From Onchocerca volvulus (lineage: Eukaryota; Nematoda; Chromadorea; Rhabditida; Onchocercidae): DNA of 64,000 nt. Within the stretch, counting starts at the first letter, position 1. Each line of letters starts with the position of its first letter. Of this stretch, positions 1 to 11,603 are shown piece by piece. Location of the stretch: NCBI GenBank assembly GCA_000499405.2, contig HG738138.1:6818888-6882887 (forward strand), written 5' to 3'. The translations under genes were made by a program, and so were the position numbers. The notes under the pieces are model-generated. The model was not told where the DNA came from, did not search any database, and worked only from the letters and a program-made list of their open reading frames with translations.

Positions 1-81
1 AAAGTCATTGGCGGATGATTGCAAAAGTTTATTCAAGTTTGGAAAGTTCATCTTCTGAGCTGGAGGAAGTGTACAACTAAC
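1..81 (-). CDS. Partial internal exon of an unidentified gene running off the left edge
   Basis: On the minus strand a good splice acceptor (TTTTCAG) ends at position 82. From 81 down to 1 one frame stays open for 27 codons, starting VSCTLPPAQKMNFPNL and ending SSANDF. The codons are richer in G and C than the surroundings, and the exon continues past the window edge, so only its 5' border is visible. I recognise no domain. The exon that should precede it was not found in the next several kilobases. It could be a chance open frame, since 81 bases is short. Confidence 0.35.
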
Positions 82-748
82 CTGAAAATTACAAATCAAT
101 TAGCTCAAAAAAAAAAATAAATTTACTGTCTGTCACTTTCTTCAAATTCTTAGCTCACGTTTCTAGAAGTATCTTTTTTTTTGTATATATCCCTTCCCGC
201 TTTTCGATCTGGTGAAAGCTAAAAAATACAAAATTCTACAAATAAGCAAAATGATTTTAAAAGTCACATTCTACAAGAGATGTAGAAAACAGCGCTAAAT
301 ATTGGCTTGTCACATATTTTCAGTAAATGTGCAGAGCTATATAATTCAGTTAAACGACACCCTACTAACACAGTATTAATCCAGTTTTTTAAATTTCTTT
401 AAGCAAATCATATTAATATCATCTCGCATCATTGAAGCGATGCATTTTTCTAGCCCTTGAAAGCGAAACTTTAGGAAACATGTAATCAGGTTTTCGTCGG
501 AATATTGATTGTCATTTAAATACGAATTATAGGCTTCTTATTTGTCATTTTAATACAGAACATATTGTAGTCTCTAGAAATAATTTGTAAATTTTGTGCG
601 GGAATTATAAGCTCCATGATGGCACAACTGACAGCAACAATTTATCTTTCTCTCTTAATTTTGTGCTAGATTTAGGCTCGAAACATATTGAAGGTGCATT
701 GACATTGAATAAATAAGTTTGAAGTGAGTTCACTGCGTTAGTTTTTAG
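82..748. other. AT-rich sequence, no gene seen
   Basis: The sequence is AT-rich with no sustained coding-like frame. It may be intron of the edge gene on the minus strand, but nothing proves this. Confidence 0.4.
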
Positions 749-841
749 TTGTATCATCAACCGGAAAGGTATCCCGGATTAATAACAGACGAAAAAACTT
801 TTGTTCTCGCGGACAACTTGCGATTTGAAAAGCCGAGAAAA
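749..841 (+). CDS. Candidate orphan exon, function unknown
   Basis: A possible acceptor (GTTTTTAG) ends at 748, followed by an open frame reading LYHQPERYPGLITDEKTF and ending FEKPRK. A GTGAAA donor-like site follows at about 842. The stretch has several CG dinucleotides and a balanced residue mix, unlike its AT-rich surroundings, and the frame is phase 0 at both ends. The frame stays open to 1081, but the later part is rich in F, I, Y and H and looks non-coding. No family is recognised and no partner exon was found, so this may be one exon of a gene I could not assemble. Confidence 0.25.
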
Positions 842-3564
842 GTGAAAATGATTTGGCTATTTAATCATTGTGATTTTTTTCCTATTCTATCGTTTCCTCA
901 TTGTTTTTACTTTTGGTATAAGTATATTTGTATTATCAGTCAAATGATGTGTGGTTATTCTTCCTACCAATCCATAATACATATCGCCGTATTCCACACT
1001 TTCGTAAATTGTAAAAAGATGCTTCATTCGAAGTCCAATCAAATCGAATTTTCAGAATTTCGGGTTGCATTTATCCTTTAATGTTTTCTGTTTTCTTAAA
1101 TTGTTACATCAACATCATTTCTAAAGAAGGATGAAAAAGTGATTACCACTCTCTAGAATCTAACTTCGAGACTTCATTTATAAAAGCAAATATTTGAATT
1201 AAGAGAAATGAATGTCTGAATGATTCAATCTGGAGGATTTGTTAGTTAAAGATTCTTGTCATAACCATTTTTATAAACCATAATTTCATTTTATGCTTTA
1301 AAAGTGACAGTGCATATCATATTCGAAGTCCATTTGAAACTGATGTGACTAACAGCTATTGACAGCATGAAAAAAATTTATCAGTTTTTCTTTTTGATTA
1401 GACATTAAATTTTTTGCCAGAAAAGAAATGATTTCGAAAGGAAAACTTTTGAAGTTACAAGAAAAGTATTACTAACATCAACCGCTACATCACACATGAA
1501 ATGTATTTCAATGCAATTAGTTTCACGTACATGAGACATCAACGAATGGATGATGATTGAATTTAAACTCCCGTCAAAGAAGCAAAATACTTTTTTCGGA
1601 TGCTCAAGGTATTAACTACCAAGATAAAAATGGATTTGTAAGAATTATCGGAAAGGAGAAATGAAAGCTATGGATGGTAAGAAAGAAGAGTCAAAACTAG
1701 CTACCTATTGGTAGAATTCAAATGAAGTAGGAATGCATGGTCATAATTACCGATGAAGATTAGTAAGACCGTTCCAACTTTTAAAGAACAATTTTGATTC
1801 TAAATTTATTGAAACATATCAAGAATTTAAATGTTTCTAATTATCATAAACTTACCCATATATTAAAAAGTAAACTTAAAAACTATTCAAATAAAAGTTG
1901 ATAAATGAATGGCATAGGATTGTGGCAGAATTGTAGTTAAACATAAAGTCAATCAAAAATGTCGATCACTTCAAAGTAGTTATGAATATGATCTTGAGCT
2001 ACACACTGTTTGCTGATTATCCAGAATCTTCGTATTTTTGAATAAAAAATTTGAATAAACAAAAAGAATATTCTGATTTCGCATCTGTTTAGTCAAACAG
2101 ACTTCCACTGCACAGGACGAAGATCGCGTTTCAAAAGCAATATCTATCTCTGTATTTCAAAAATTTCCAAATGGTCATTCGATTAATTTTACATTTTCAT
2201 CATTATTTCAAACTATGGATTGGATTGCTTTGTTCAAACCAACAGTATGCTTGAAGTTCTTAGATAGTGCGTTTAGTCATGTTTTAAATTGCGACAAATT
2301 TCATATGGCAATCAGGAACGAATATCGGATTCTCTAACAGCTTGATCACAATAATAATAACAAAGCGAAATTACACTAACTATTCCGACACATACGATCA
2401 AAGTCGGAACACTTCTCAGAGAGAAAGAAGTAAGGTAGTAAATATAAGCTCACTAATAAAGCAAATATCTGTCTACGTTTTCCGCCGTCTAATTTTTCTT
2501 ACTTAAGCACATAATCACTGTTCAAATAGAAGTTGTAATTTCATTGCTTCGTTCAGAATAATGTAAATTTGTTCGTTTACAAATGCTTCGGTAATTCAAG
2601 AGATCCATTTCATCTTTTAAGCTTCCGCTTGAACCAGATCGACAAACTCAAAATTCATTCATTTTGAACCTGAGCAAAATTATTCCAACCATTCTTTGCT
2701 ATCATCAAGAATATCATATTTATCTATTCTATGTCTCTAGCCCGCACGCATTGCTCAACCGAAATCCGTAAAAAAATCATTATGCGGAATTTCACTGCAA
2801 AATATAATTATTATCAGCGCATTAACTTAAATAAAAGGGATTGGGATGAACAAAGTGATAGGAAAATGCCAAAAGATTCTCAATCTAAAACCATTTCGTA
2901 GTGCTGTGTGACACATGGTTCTTTAAAATGGTCCTTCAAAACTTGAGAATTAGTAACGATTGAACGCCAAAGAAGTTTAAATAGGAACGATAATCTTTGA
3001 AAGTTATAAACTATTCACTTGAAAGAAACTTAAATTCTTGACTTTTCCATCGCATGAAACTTTATGTAATTTTCTTATTCACTGATAAAACTAAACAGTC
3101 AACAAATTCTTTAGTTTTGTTATTGAATAAAGCCTTTACTGGTAATATTTTATTCTATGAAGCTACAGGAAATTAAGATTCACAAGAATTGATTGCCATA
3201 GTATCAAATAGTTAAGCAAATATGGGTGGTTTTAAATGAACACTACTCCTCGGTAAAACTTTTTTAGATTACTTGAGGCTCCATTTTATCAGATAATTTA
3301 ACTCTTGCCTTTTACTTTGCATTTCAACCCGTCCGATACGGTTTGGTAATAATTGTCAACAATAGCTAACGAGATCAATCTTATTATTGAGTTTGAAAAT
3401 GATAACAATATTTGAAACCGTCACAAATAGCAAATAAATTAGGGATATTGACGAAAGGGAACATGCAGGCAAAAAGTATCACAGAGATTGCAAGAAACAA
3501 GAAAAATATGTATATTGCGTTTCAAAAAAAAAAATTGAAGATTAAAATTAAGGTCAGCGCAAAC

Positions 3565-3588
<24 letters not shown>
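3565..3588. repeat. Short (AT)n microsatellite
   Basis: About 12 AT units between AAAC and GTAAAC. Confidence 0.9.
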
Positions 3589-3596
<8 letters not shown>

Positions 3597-4006
3597 TATA
3601 CACGACACAAATCCAATTAAAGAAGTATAAACTAACTACTAATCGCAGAATGCGTTATCTAACAAATTCATTATCACAAGCTCAGTTTAATTTAATCGTA
3701 ATAATTTTCACTTCAAAGCATGAAAGAATTCATGCCAAGTTGCTTCGAATAAGTTGGAAAGATATTATAGAGGACCAGTTAAAGCAAACTTTTCAGCAAG
3801 GAAAAATGAATCTTATCGAGTAAAGCAAGATTTAATATAAGAATTTGAAACTGTAGACAAAATTAAAGTAAATATAAGACTATAACAGACTAGTCAACCA
3901 GGAATTTCGAAAAGTATTTCTTTATGTGACGTTAAATGCTTTCTTATATAAATCAATGTGCACTGCAGTTTTTAGCTTTTACATATTGCTTTTAAATCGT
4001 TAAACT

Positions 4007-4009
<3 letters not shown>

Positions 4010-4071
<62 letters not shown>
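4010..4071. repeat. (AT)n microsatellite, about 31 units
   Basis: Uninterrupted AT/TA alternation of about 62 bases. Such tracts are commonly length-variable between individuals and prone to sequencing error. Confidence 0.95.
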
Positions 4072-4074
<3 letters not shown>

Positions 4075-5230
4075 AGTAAAAGATATCGAGCTAAAAGAGT
4101 TTTCTAATAATGATTTCATTTTGAACTTGATGTTTTGTCTGATCAATAAATACGATGGGAAGTATATATCGATAAGAAAGAAGAAAATGATCAGTGTGTC
4201 AAAGCTTAATATATATGAATAATACTAAAACAGATGATTCATATCCTGAATTCAAGGAATCTTAATAATAAACCAAATTTCTGCTTTCTTACATATTCGG
4301 GGTAATCTTTCTAATACAGATTTGAAAGAAACACTAATCTTTGTTCGAGAGAAAAAAAAAACGATTTTTATTGAAAAAAAGAAGGGCTTAATTTATTTAA
4401 AGCATTTCCAATGACTTTTGTTTTATTTATTTTCAAAGCAAAAAAAGCTTAAACGTTTTATAACCTATAAACAGAGAATTCGCAAATGAAAAGTGAGTTT
4501 GACGACATCTGATTGTTGACAAATAGTAAAAGTTACAAAAAGATGCAGTGAGCAATAAGTATGAAAACTGGCTGCATAAATGGTAGAAAATATATCGGTC
4601 GAAGGAAAATGGATATCGGATCGGCTTGCAATATATAGAAGAAAATGAGATGAGTAATGAGAGTATCTAATGATGTGAGTGAGATGTGAGGAAGACTATT
4701 TAAGGATAAATTGATGAGCAATTTTGATAAGAAAAAAGATATAATATTTGAAAGATCCATTGACCACTTTCTAGTTAAATGGATTTCAAAGTGAGGAACA
4801 TCACTGAGAATGTGATTATGGACGCAAGGATAAGCAATTAATCACTGATTCCAAGAGAATTCTTTATTGAAGATCAGTTTGTGAGGTCATCAGAAGGTTT
4901 TCCAATGTCAAAAGATTTGGAAGAATGTATTGCTACTGATTAAAATTTGCAGAATTAGTGAGGTCAAAATAGATTAAACTGCAGTCATAGTTGTGGGTTT
5001 GTTTTAAAAAAAAAGTTTTATCGGAGGTACACTTCTGCACCAGCTCGTTATCAGCTGATTTATATTCTACAAAACTTGGTAGAAGTTCCTTTCTTCACCT
5101 GCTTTACTTTCCGCTCTCATTCCATCAGGTGGGAGTCTGCTCAACTTTTCTATCCTTTTTTTTTCCATTTCTTCTTTTGTCATCAGACCCATGCTGAGCA
5201 CACGGTCCATTCAGGTTCTAGTGGCAAAGG

Positions 5231-5307
5231 TCTGTGAAATCTAACCATTTTCGAAATTCAAACTTTTTGATCTGTGAAATCTAACCATTTTCGAAATTCA
5301 AACTTTA
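5231..5307. repeat. Two-copy tandem duplication, period 40 bp
   Basis: The unit beginning TCTGTGAAATCTAACC occurs at 5231 and again at 5271. The copies are identical over about 36 bases and joined by a TTGA spacer. The lack of divergence suggests a recent duplication. Confidence 0.85.
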
Positions 5308-5480
5308 GAAATTCAGTGCTCAAAATAATTTTCGATTTGAATCGACGACAATCACATCATTAAATGGAGGAGTATTTCTGCCGTAATTTCAGTCTCTTGC
5401 AACACTGAAATAATAATAAAGAAGAATGGATGTGTGAAAGTAATGAATGCCAAGTTGTTGTAGTGCTATCTGCAGAAACG

Positions 5481-5665
5481 GTTAGGAATGCGAATGTAAT
5501 GAAGCAAAATAAAATAGCAGTGCTGTCGAGCAAGTGCGGATTACATTAGGTGATGTGATGACTGTAATTGTAGCAGGTCGGTCGTAGAACGAATGGTTGA
5601 GGTGGATTGCGCCGATAACGATAAAGTCATTCGTATGCTGAATGCACTAATTAAGGATTGATTTG
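5481..5665. other. Coding-like, CpG-rich island, strand and frame unresolved
   Basis: Two plus-strand frames in succession look protein-like. The first reads VEQVRITLGDVMTVIVAGRS and then a stop. The second, shifted, reads VVERMVEVDCADNDKVIR and ends at TGA near 5661. On the minus strand a possible acceptor (AATTAG) at about 5641 is followed by an open frame beginning CIQHTNDFIVIGA. All are supported by base composition only. The plus-strand pattern would fit a frameshifted relic; the minus-strand one would fit an exon. No family is recognised. Confidence 0.25.
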
Positions 5666-8104
5666 CAAGCGACCGTGAGCATCTATGTGTATATGCTAAT
5701 CAGTTTCTAGGCAGTAGGCGAAAATGCATTACATAAAATATAAACTAGATTAGTGTTAGACTTGTCCAATAAATTCCGATGTTGTAGTGCTTGTCCCTCA
5801 AGGTACTTTATCACTTAGTTGTTAATCTTTTCAAATTTCCGAGAAAAAAAAAGACTTTGAAACTGATTTACACTTGAAATATATAATTATTTGAACAACA
5901 AATGATGATAGGAAATTCAAATCGAAATAGAATTGATTTTCAAAAGAAAAGGGCTGAATTCTCCACTTTTGATGGTTCGCGCATTAAATTGATGAACAAA
6001 TACGAACGGCTTTAAATTAACATTTTCTTGGAAAAAAATCAGCAAAACAAGTATTACAATATAGCGATGAAGGAAATATTTATAACAAAAGATAACATAG
6101 TGGTCGTTATTTTATTTTTCTTCAAAAATGATGAATTAAAATAGGACAGAAAAAGTGAAGTTACTAAAATACATCCACCTGATGAACTATGATGAATGAC
6201 GAAGTACAGTCAGTGCAAATTCGCTCAGCGCCTATAATTCAAAGATGGGACAGAAACTGACAATAAATGGGTCACAGTGTCACTTCTATAATGCATTCCA
6301 GAGAACTCACACTGATGTCACTATTTAGGAGCGATTCACAATGACGGAAAATAGTATATTTCCTCAATAGTTTCTTAATTCAGAGTAACATGGGCGATAT
6401 GTATCGCAGAAGGCAACAAAATCGATCAGGGATCATCTGAATTAGCAAATTTTGAAATGAAGAGGGGAAAGGAATTTGAATCAAAAAAATTATGAGATTT
6501 GTTTCGCTTATGTTTCCTGACCATTATCATTCACTTATCATGATAAGGTAATCAAGTCGAATCAGCGAATGAATTTAAGAATTCAGGTAGCAACTTTTGT
6601 CACGATAAACTTATATTTAAATCTCTTCATCGTTATAGAAAAAAATCATAATGTAAAATTTAAAACGAGTATGACAGTAGATTAAAATATCTAGGCTAGG
6701 AAATCTAGAGCAAAGTTTGTTGCACGCAATATTAAAATCATCCATATTAGCAGGAACATTCGGATTTCCTTCACAGTATTATTAATGGTATTGAAATGCC
6801 AGTTTACGTCAAGAAGTAATACCAGGCATTATCTATCACATGCTACTTGTTTATATTTCCAGTCTTAAATCTTTGTTATATAAGTGACTATTTTCTCGAA
6901 ATTTAACACTATCGTTCTTATTCTCATGCATGCTGTGTGATTAATTATCAATGAATTTTATTTTTTCTTCAGTCGCCTTACGTCTGCTGGTTATAGAGGA
7001 CACGACAAGTTGTATTCTTCATTAGTCACTTTTCCTATCGAACCAAATTCTCACTTATCAATTGCTTTCAACCTCATATTAATTGATATGGTTCTCCTGA
7101 GTCGTCTTTTTCCCAATGTCGATGGTTTTTCTAAGCATTCTTCATTTGACAGGAAATGATTGCAAACATAGCGCATAATGACTTCTTGATCCAGAAGCGT
7201 AAATATAATTGTTGATGCCTTCAATTTATTAAATGCCATTTCAAAATGGCAGAAAAAACTTAGGAAAAAAAGAATTACTTTGCATAACTCTCACCTGATT
7301 GTAATATGGATCAAAAGAGTTTGACTCAGCAGTCATATATTCCGTGTTCATTCTCATTTATTCAACCTAATATTTGAGAAATACATATCGGAAAAACCGA
7401 AATATTTTTTGGAATATGGATATGACATTAACCAAACATCTTTGTATTATAGAAATTTCTTCGTATAAGCAAACTTTTGACTTTTCACCATAACTAACAT
7501 ATTATGAATTGTGTTGGGCTATGCCATGGAGTAAGTAACTACCTTTGTCGGAAAAATTCGAAAGATGTAATTATTGTAAATAAGGAATGTTAAAGATCAA
7601 GAAGCGCGGGAATAGTTTCAAAGGGACAAAAACGACAAAGATGCTTGCCGCCAAAACAACAGACATGTTTCCCTCCAAAACGCTCCAATTAACAGATAAG
7701 TAAAGTAAACCGACCAATCATGAAGCGACATGTTGGGGATCAGATTGGGAAGTCCGAAAGGATTTAAAAGATTCAGATTTTGGAGCAAAAATAGTTCAAG
7801 TCCGATCAAGTTCCTCCATATTTTTAGCGATATGAGCGGTTATTGCAACTTGAGGATTCCAGTTTCAAACTAAGGAAACATTCGCTTGCTCCGTCGCCCT
7901 ATCATTAGTGTAGGCGTGTGCAAACATATAAGAATTCGGGTCTGGACCCTAGCAACAACTCATCAAGACTTACGTGTCACCCAGCATCCGTATAATGAAT
8001 TATACCGCCACTAAAATCGACGATAAATACAGGTTCAACATGTTGAAAATTACGCAGAAGAAGGTTTATGATAGGGTTCGATTTCTTTTTCGTTTTTTTT
8101 TTTT
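5666..8104. other. AT-rich sequence, no gene seen
   Basis: Several ATG-start frames of about 60 codons occur (for example 7051-7239 and 7618-7809 on the minus strand). None has recognisable domains, splice context or coding-like composition. Confidence 0.4.
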
Positions 8105-8591
8105 AAAACTTATTAAAACGATATTGATGTCATATGTAAATTCATGCGCTATATAATATTAGGTTGTATAATATCAAATTTTACTCAGTGATGTGACTGA
8201 ATGAATTTGATTTTATGGCGCATGAAGACATTTCGCACCTCAATAAAAACTGGTTCTCAGAATGAATTTATATACCGGATTACTGAGCTCTGTCATGTGT
8301 GAATAATTATTTTCAGCAGAAATTGGAAATTATTGAGAAAATTCTGAAAAAGTAAGCGAATCAAAAGATTTAATGATGGGAAGATTTTTCGATGTGGATA
8401 TCATAGGGAAGTGTAGTATTTGATCTTCAAGTCCTGTAAGTGGCTGTGGAAAGTCTTTTATGCACTGATTCTTGTATAGACTTTAGCATATATGTAGAGA
8501 GATACCGGAGACCGGAATAATTAGGAATTACCGATTCTATGAAACCTGGTTGAATACATCTGGAGTATCCTATTTAACTATAGTTTAACCT

Positions 8592-8858
8592 TCACCGATG
8601 TTGGAGCAATTCAGTTTGATAGATATAATGAAATTGTGCTTTTGTTTTCGATTTATTCAACCAAAATTTGCCATTGCAGTTTGTAATGACTTCGAAGCTA
8701 ACAGATTTCTTCACAACTTTGCATTTAATTCCAGTGCCATTTGATGAATACCAGAGAAATACTCCCGATTTGCCTCCTCTTATGGTTCCAAGTTTGATGT
8801 TTTTTCTCAGTTTAATTGAACTCGTGGAGTATGCCTTTTTCATACTTACAAAACATCT
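8592..8858 (-). CDS. Candidate terminal exon of an unknown gene, copy in left arm
   Basis: Mirror copy of 23078-23344. On the minus strand an AATTTCAG acceptor precedes an open frame reading RCFVSMKKAYSTSSIKL and ending ELLQHR with TGA. The ATG lies at 8843. It is rich in lysine and serine, has a GTIRGGKSGVFLWYSS stretch, and shows no membrane segment. I do not recognise the family. Being open in one frame supports coding but does not prove it. A strong donor-like GTAAGTATG sits just upstream of the ATG, so the real exon could instead end there. Confidence 0.35.
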   Translation of the reverse strand, partial: RCFVSMKKAYSTSSIKLRKNIKLGTIRGGKSGVFLWYSSNGTGIKCKVVKKSVSFEVITNCNGKFWLNKSKTKAQFHYIYQTELLQHR

Positions 8859-9637
8859 CTGAAATTACGGAAAAAACGATCTCTTTTCATGATAAATATT
8901 GAATCAAAATTGAATGGAGCTTTCATTTCAGGTCAATTTTCGTTTACCGGATTTATGGCGAACTGTACCAAGAGAATTTAAAAATTAAAATAAAGGACGT
9001 TTATTCGTTGACTATACAATCATATGCAAACTTTCTAAAATCTGTGCTGATAAAGTTGAAAATCTTGTGCGTATGATAATGCTATTCATTTCATTTCTGA
9101 CATAAATATCATTTATGGTAAAAGCAATTGGTTGCTGAGACGTTATGTCTGAAGCTGTGAACGTGATTGCAGTTTAACTCAGTAAGTTTTGAAAAATGGC
9201 TTGACGGGACAGAATTTTTGGGACTTGAAATACAGATATAAGGTTTGCCGGTTATTGCATGTGTTCGATTCCAGGAAAAGGAGGAACAGAACTTGTTATT
9301 TGATTGGACAACATAACCTGTGATGCTATGGAGCGTCTACTTTTTGCGGTATATTTACAGTATTCAATTTCTCCAACAGGTATTAATCCCTAATTCCTCT
9401 CTGTTCGGTTCCTCATTGAAGAAATTAGTACAGTTACCTATCACTTCAGTTTTCGATGTTGATATTATCTGTCCAGTTGCTTGCTTTCTGCAATGAATAT
9501 GGTTATCAAAATGTGCGAGAAGGTAAGATCATTCTTGGACTTCAGATTAGAAATTCCAACATGAAGATAAATACTTAACTATTTCTATACTTTTCAGGTA
9601 TTGGAAAACGAGATAATGTTTACTGGAATGTCAGTGA

Positions 9638-9760
9638 ATTCATCATCCATGTCTCAATAAGGCACTTGAGAAGACACAGAAAAAAGTTGAAGCTCGAAAC
9701 AATGATGTGCGAAAATCCTTGCTTAAATTTGATGACGTGATTAATAATCAACGCAAAGTT
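9638..9760 (+). pseudogene. secA: SecA translocase fragment of bacterial type (likely Wolbachia-derived), left-arm copy
   Basis: The plus-strand frame encodes about 41 residues containing [20 protein letters not shown] and [14 protein letters not shown]. This matches the conserved stretch of bacterial SecA just after the nucleotide-binding domains (HPW..KA.E.AQ.KVE.RN..IRK.LL.FDDV.N.QRK). SecA is the ATPase that drives preprotein export through SecYEG and is absent from animal nuclear gene sets. The match is only a short piece of a protein of some 850-900 residues. A stop (TGA) precedes it in frame, the preceding EFII residues lie in a shifted frame, and the downstream frame is lost after KVYW. 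It is therefore dead. Alphaproteobacterial SecA fits best, so a Wolbachia insertion is inferred. Confidence 0.8.
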
Positions 9761-9985
9761 TACTGGAATCTCTTATTATGTTTACTGGAATGTCAGTGAA
9801 AGCATGACTTATAAAATATATCCCATTTATTTTAATGCTTTTTATGTTCTCTACTTCTATGAGTTTTTTATAAAAGCTTTTTATTTTAGCTTCGGATTTT
9901 TTATATTCTTGATTTAGAATATTCAGTACATCCAGAACTTATCCGACTGATTTACTAATCAATTCTTTTAGATGACCTATAGATG

Positions 9986-10339
9986 TCAGCTGAAGTCAAT
10001 ATTGCAGGCGAAACTATTCACCAAAATTTTGGAATCTGAGTACTGGACATTAAAGCACTCGTTGATTCGTAAAATCGAATCACTTTGTCTGCGCACTTTT
10101 TTGTGGTAAGTCCTTTTCTGTAGCATAAAAACTCTATGAAAAAATAAAGATGCTGAAATGATTTCTTTGGAAGTTTCTGATTCTAGTCTTCGAAATAATC
10201 CTCTAAAGCTTCCAAGAATAAGAATCCTCTCGTAAACTTCCTTGCCTTCTTCATTGTTAGCAACTATGATTTCTGGAATGGGATGAGAAATATGAATCTC
10301 TTTTTTGCATATCAGTACTGTAATACTATTATTCAGTAA
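9986..10339 (-). CDS. Open frame of 117 codons, unknown, left-arm copy
   Basis: Mirror copy of 21597-21950 on the opposite strand. See that entry for the reading and limits. It has no early ATG, so it would have to be an exon or a relic. Confidence 0.3.
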   Translation of the reverse strand, partial: LLNNSITVLICKKEIHISHPIPEIIVANNEEGKEVYERILILGSFRGLFRRLESETSKEIISASLFFHRVFMLQKRTYHKKVRRQSDSILRINECFNVQYSDSKILVNSFACNIDFS

Positions 10340-10634
10340 TCATTTGAAGGTCTTTCCATAAAAACCATAAGGACAGTGATTTGTTTGTAGGAGCTTCAGA
10401 GAAATTAGTCTGCTCAAAGAACATTATTATGTAAGGCATAGAAAATCTTGGATAGACGAAGGTTTAGACTTTCAACGAAAGAATTGCTCAGACTTCATGT
10501 CTATAATGAATTACTCTTTTCACATGCCATAATATAATAACTGCGCAAACAAAAATTTATAAAATCTACTTGCAATCAATATGAGGAAAAAAAAATGAAA
10601 ATGTGGCACGCGTTACTCGCATAGTGGCTAGCTT

Positions 10635-10853
10635 ATGAGAACTGTTCCAAATAAACTCTTTCTATGCCAGCAATGCAATCAAGTACCATGTTTGAATTGT
10701 GAGGCAAGATTTTGTGTTACGAAGTTGGTCGAATTTCTGGAAGATATTTGTAAGGCTGAGAAATCTCCAGATGTGCTGAAGAAACTTCATGACCTTGTTA
10801 TACTGAATCCTTCCGTTTACGATATTGTTAGGGCTTTAGGAAATATTCGTTAA
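10635..10853 (+). CDS. Small ORF of 72 aa, unknown, left-arm copy
   Basis: ATG to TAA frame beginning MRTVPNKLFLCQQCNQ and ending YDIVRALGNIR. Two CxxC pairs (CQQC and CLNC) plus a further cysteine in ARFC suggest a small zinc-binding knuckle at residues 10-27. A charged, leucine-rich half follows, likely helical (FLEDICKAEKSPDVLKKLHD). Composition is more coding-like than the neighbourhood. No family is recognised and no splice partner identified. It is duplicated at 21083-21301 in the other arm. Confidence 0.45.
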   Translation: MRTVPNKLFLCQQCNQVPCLNCEARFCVTKLVEFLEDICKAEKSPDVLKKLHDLVILNPSVYDIVRALGNIR

Positions 10854-11603
10854 TAGCGCCTCCTGTCCAGTTTCTAGGCTTTAACAGAGCGAAATTAACA
10901 AGATGTCATTTCAGCTGAAGAGAACATTTTCATTTTGCTCCTCGTCATTACAGACAAATAGATGTCTTTTTAATGGTGACATGAATCATCCTAAAGAATA
11001 TGGCTGATTTAGCTATATTGTGGTAGTGAGTGACGTCTGAATTATTCTCCTCCTTAGTTGAATAAGTTCTACGTCTTGGAATACATTTGTAGTGAACCTG
11101 CTACAATATTTTTGTTTTCGAATATTGCACTCCATTTTTCTGAATTATGTGTTACGTGTTAATGCGAACAATGAAAACGCTATTAAAGGTAAAATATCAT
11201 GCGTTTCGCTCGTTAAATAAAATCGTTTAATTTCAAACTGATGGTTCGTGACTTCTCCTATTCCATAACCGTAGCTTTTTTCTTTTCTTTTTTTTTTTTT
11301 TTGCAGTAAAGCAAATGTAAAACCAACTAGTGAATCAAGGTGATGTTAATTAAAGATAAAGCTCCGTACAACAACCGAGTCACATGGTACAACTTAGTAA
11401 ACTATTTCTAACAAATGTCAACAACAAAACCGAAACTTTCAAGAAATTTCACCAAATACAAACCAATTTTACAAACACAGTAAATTCTTAACTAGGATTC
11501 TAAAAATATCAACAAACAACTACAGCGCTAAAAGTTTAGTTAGGTTTGGCGGACTAATCCGCAGAAATCCACGAAAAGCATATATGCTCCCATGTCCAAA
11601 TAA

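Larger units (their letters stand above)
842..5480. other. Gene-poor AT-rich region with microsatellites
   Basis: No coding-like frame with splice sites or family resemblance was found. The ATG-start open frames here encode strings rich in F, I, L, K and N and look like chance. The region holds two AT dinucleotide tracts and a 40-bp tandem duplication, listed separately. Confidence 0.45.
8105..11603 (+). repeat. Left arm of a 3.5-kb nearly perfect inverted repeat
   Basis: This segment is the reverse complement of 20333-23828. Matching bases at many sampled points satisfy left + right = 31936 across the arm, so there is no net length change. Even the 15-T tract near 11288 is the same length in both arms. 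The one difference seen is an extra ATG trinucleotide near 8127 in this arm, close to the outer end. Homology stops at AAAACTTATT on the outside (about 8105) and at CCAAATAA on the inside (about 11603). I compared stretches by eye, not every base. No terminal repeat or target duplication was found at the ends, so a transposon origin is not supported. Confidence 0.93.

Noticed and set aside
7051..7239. 62-codon minus-strand ORF
   Set aside because: Basic composition but no splice context or recognisable domain, in AT-rich DNA where frames of this size occur by chance.
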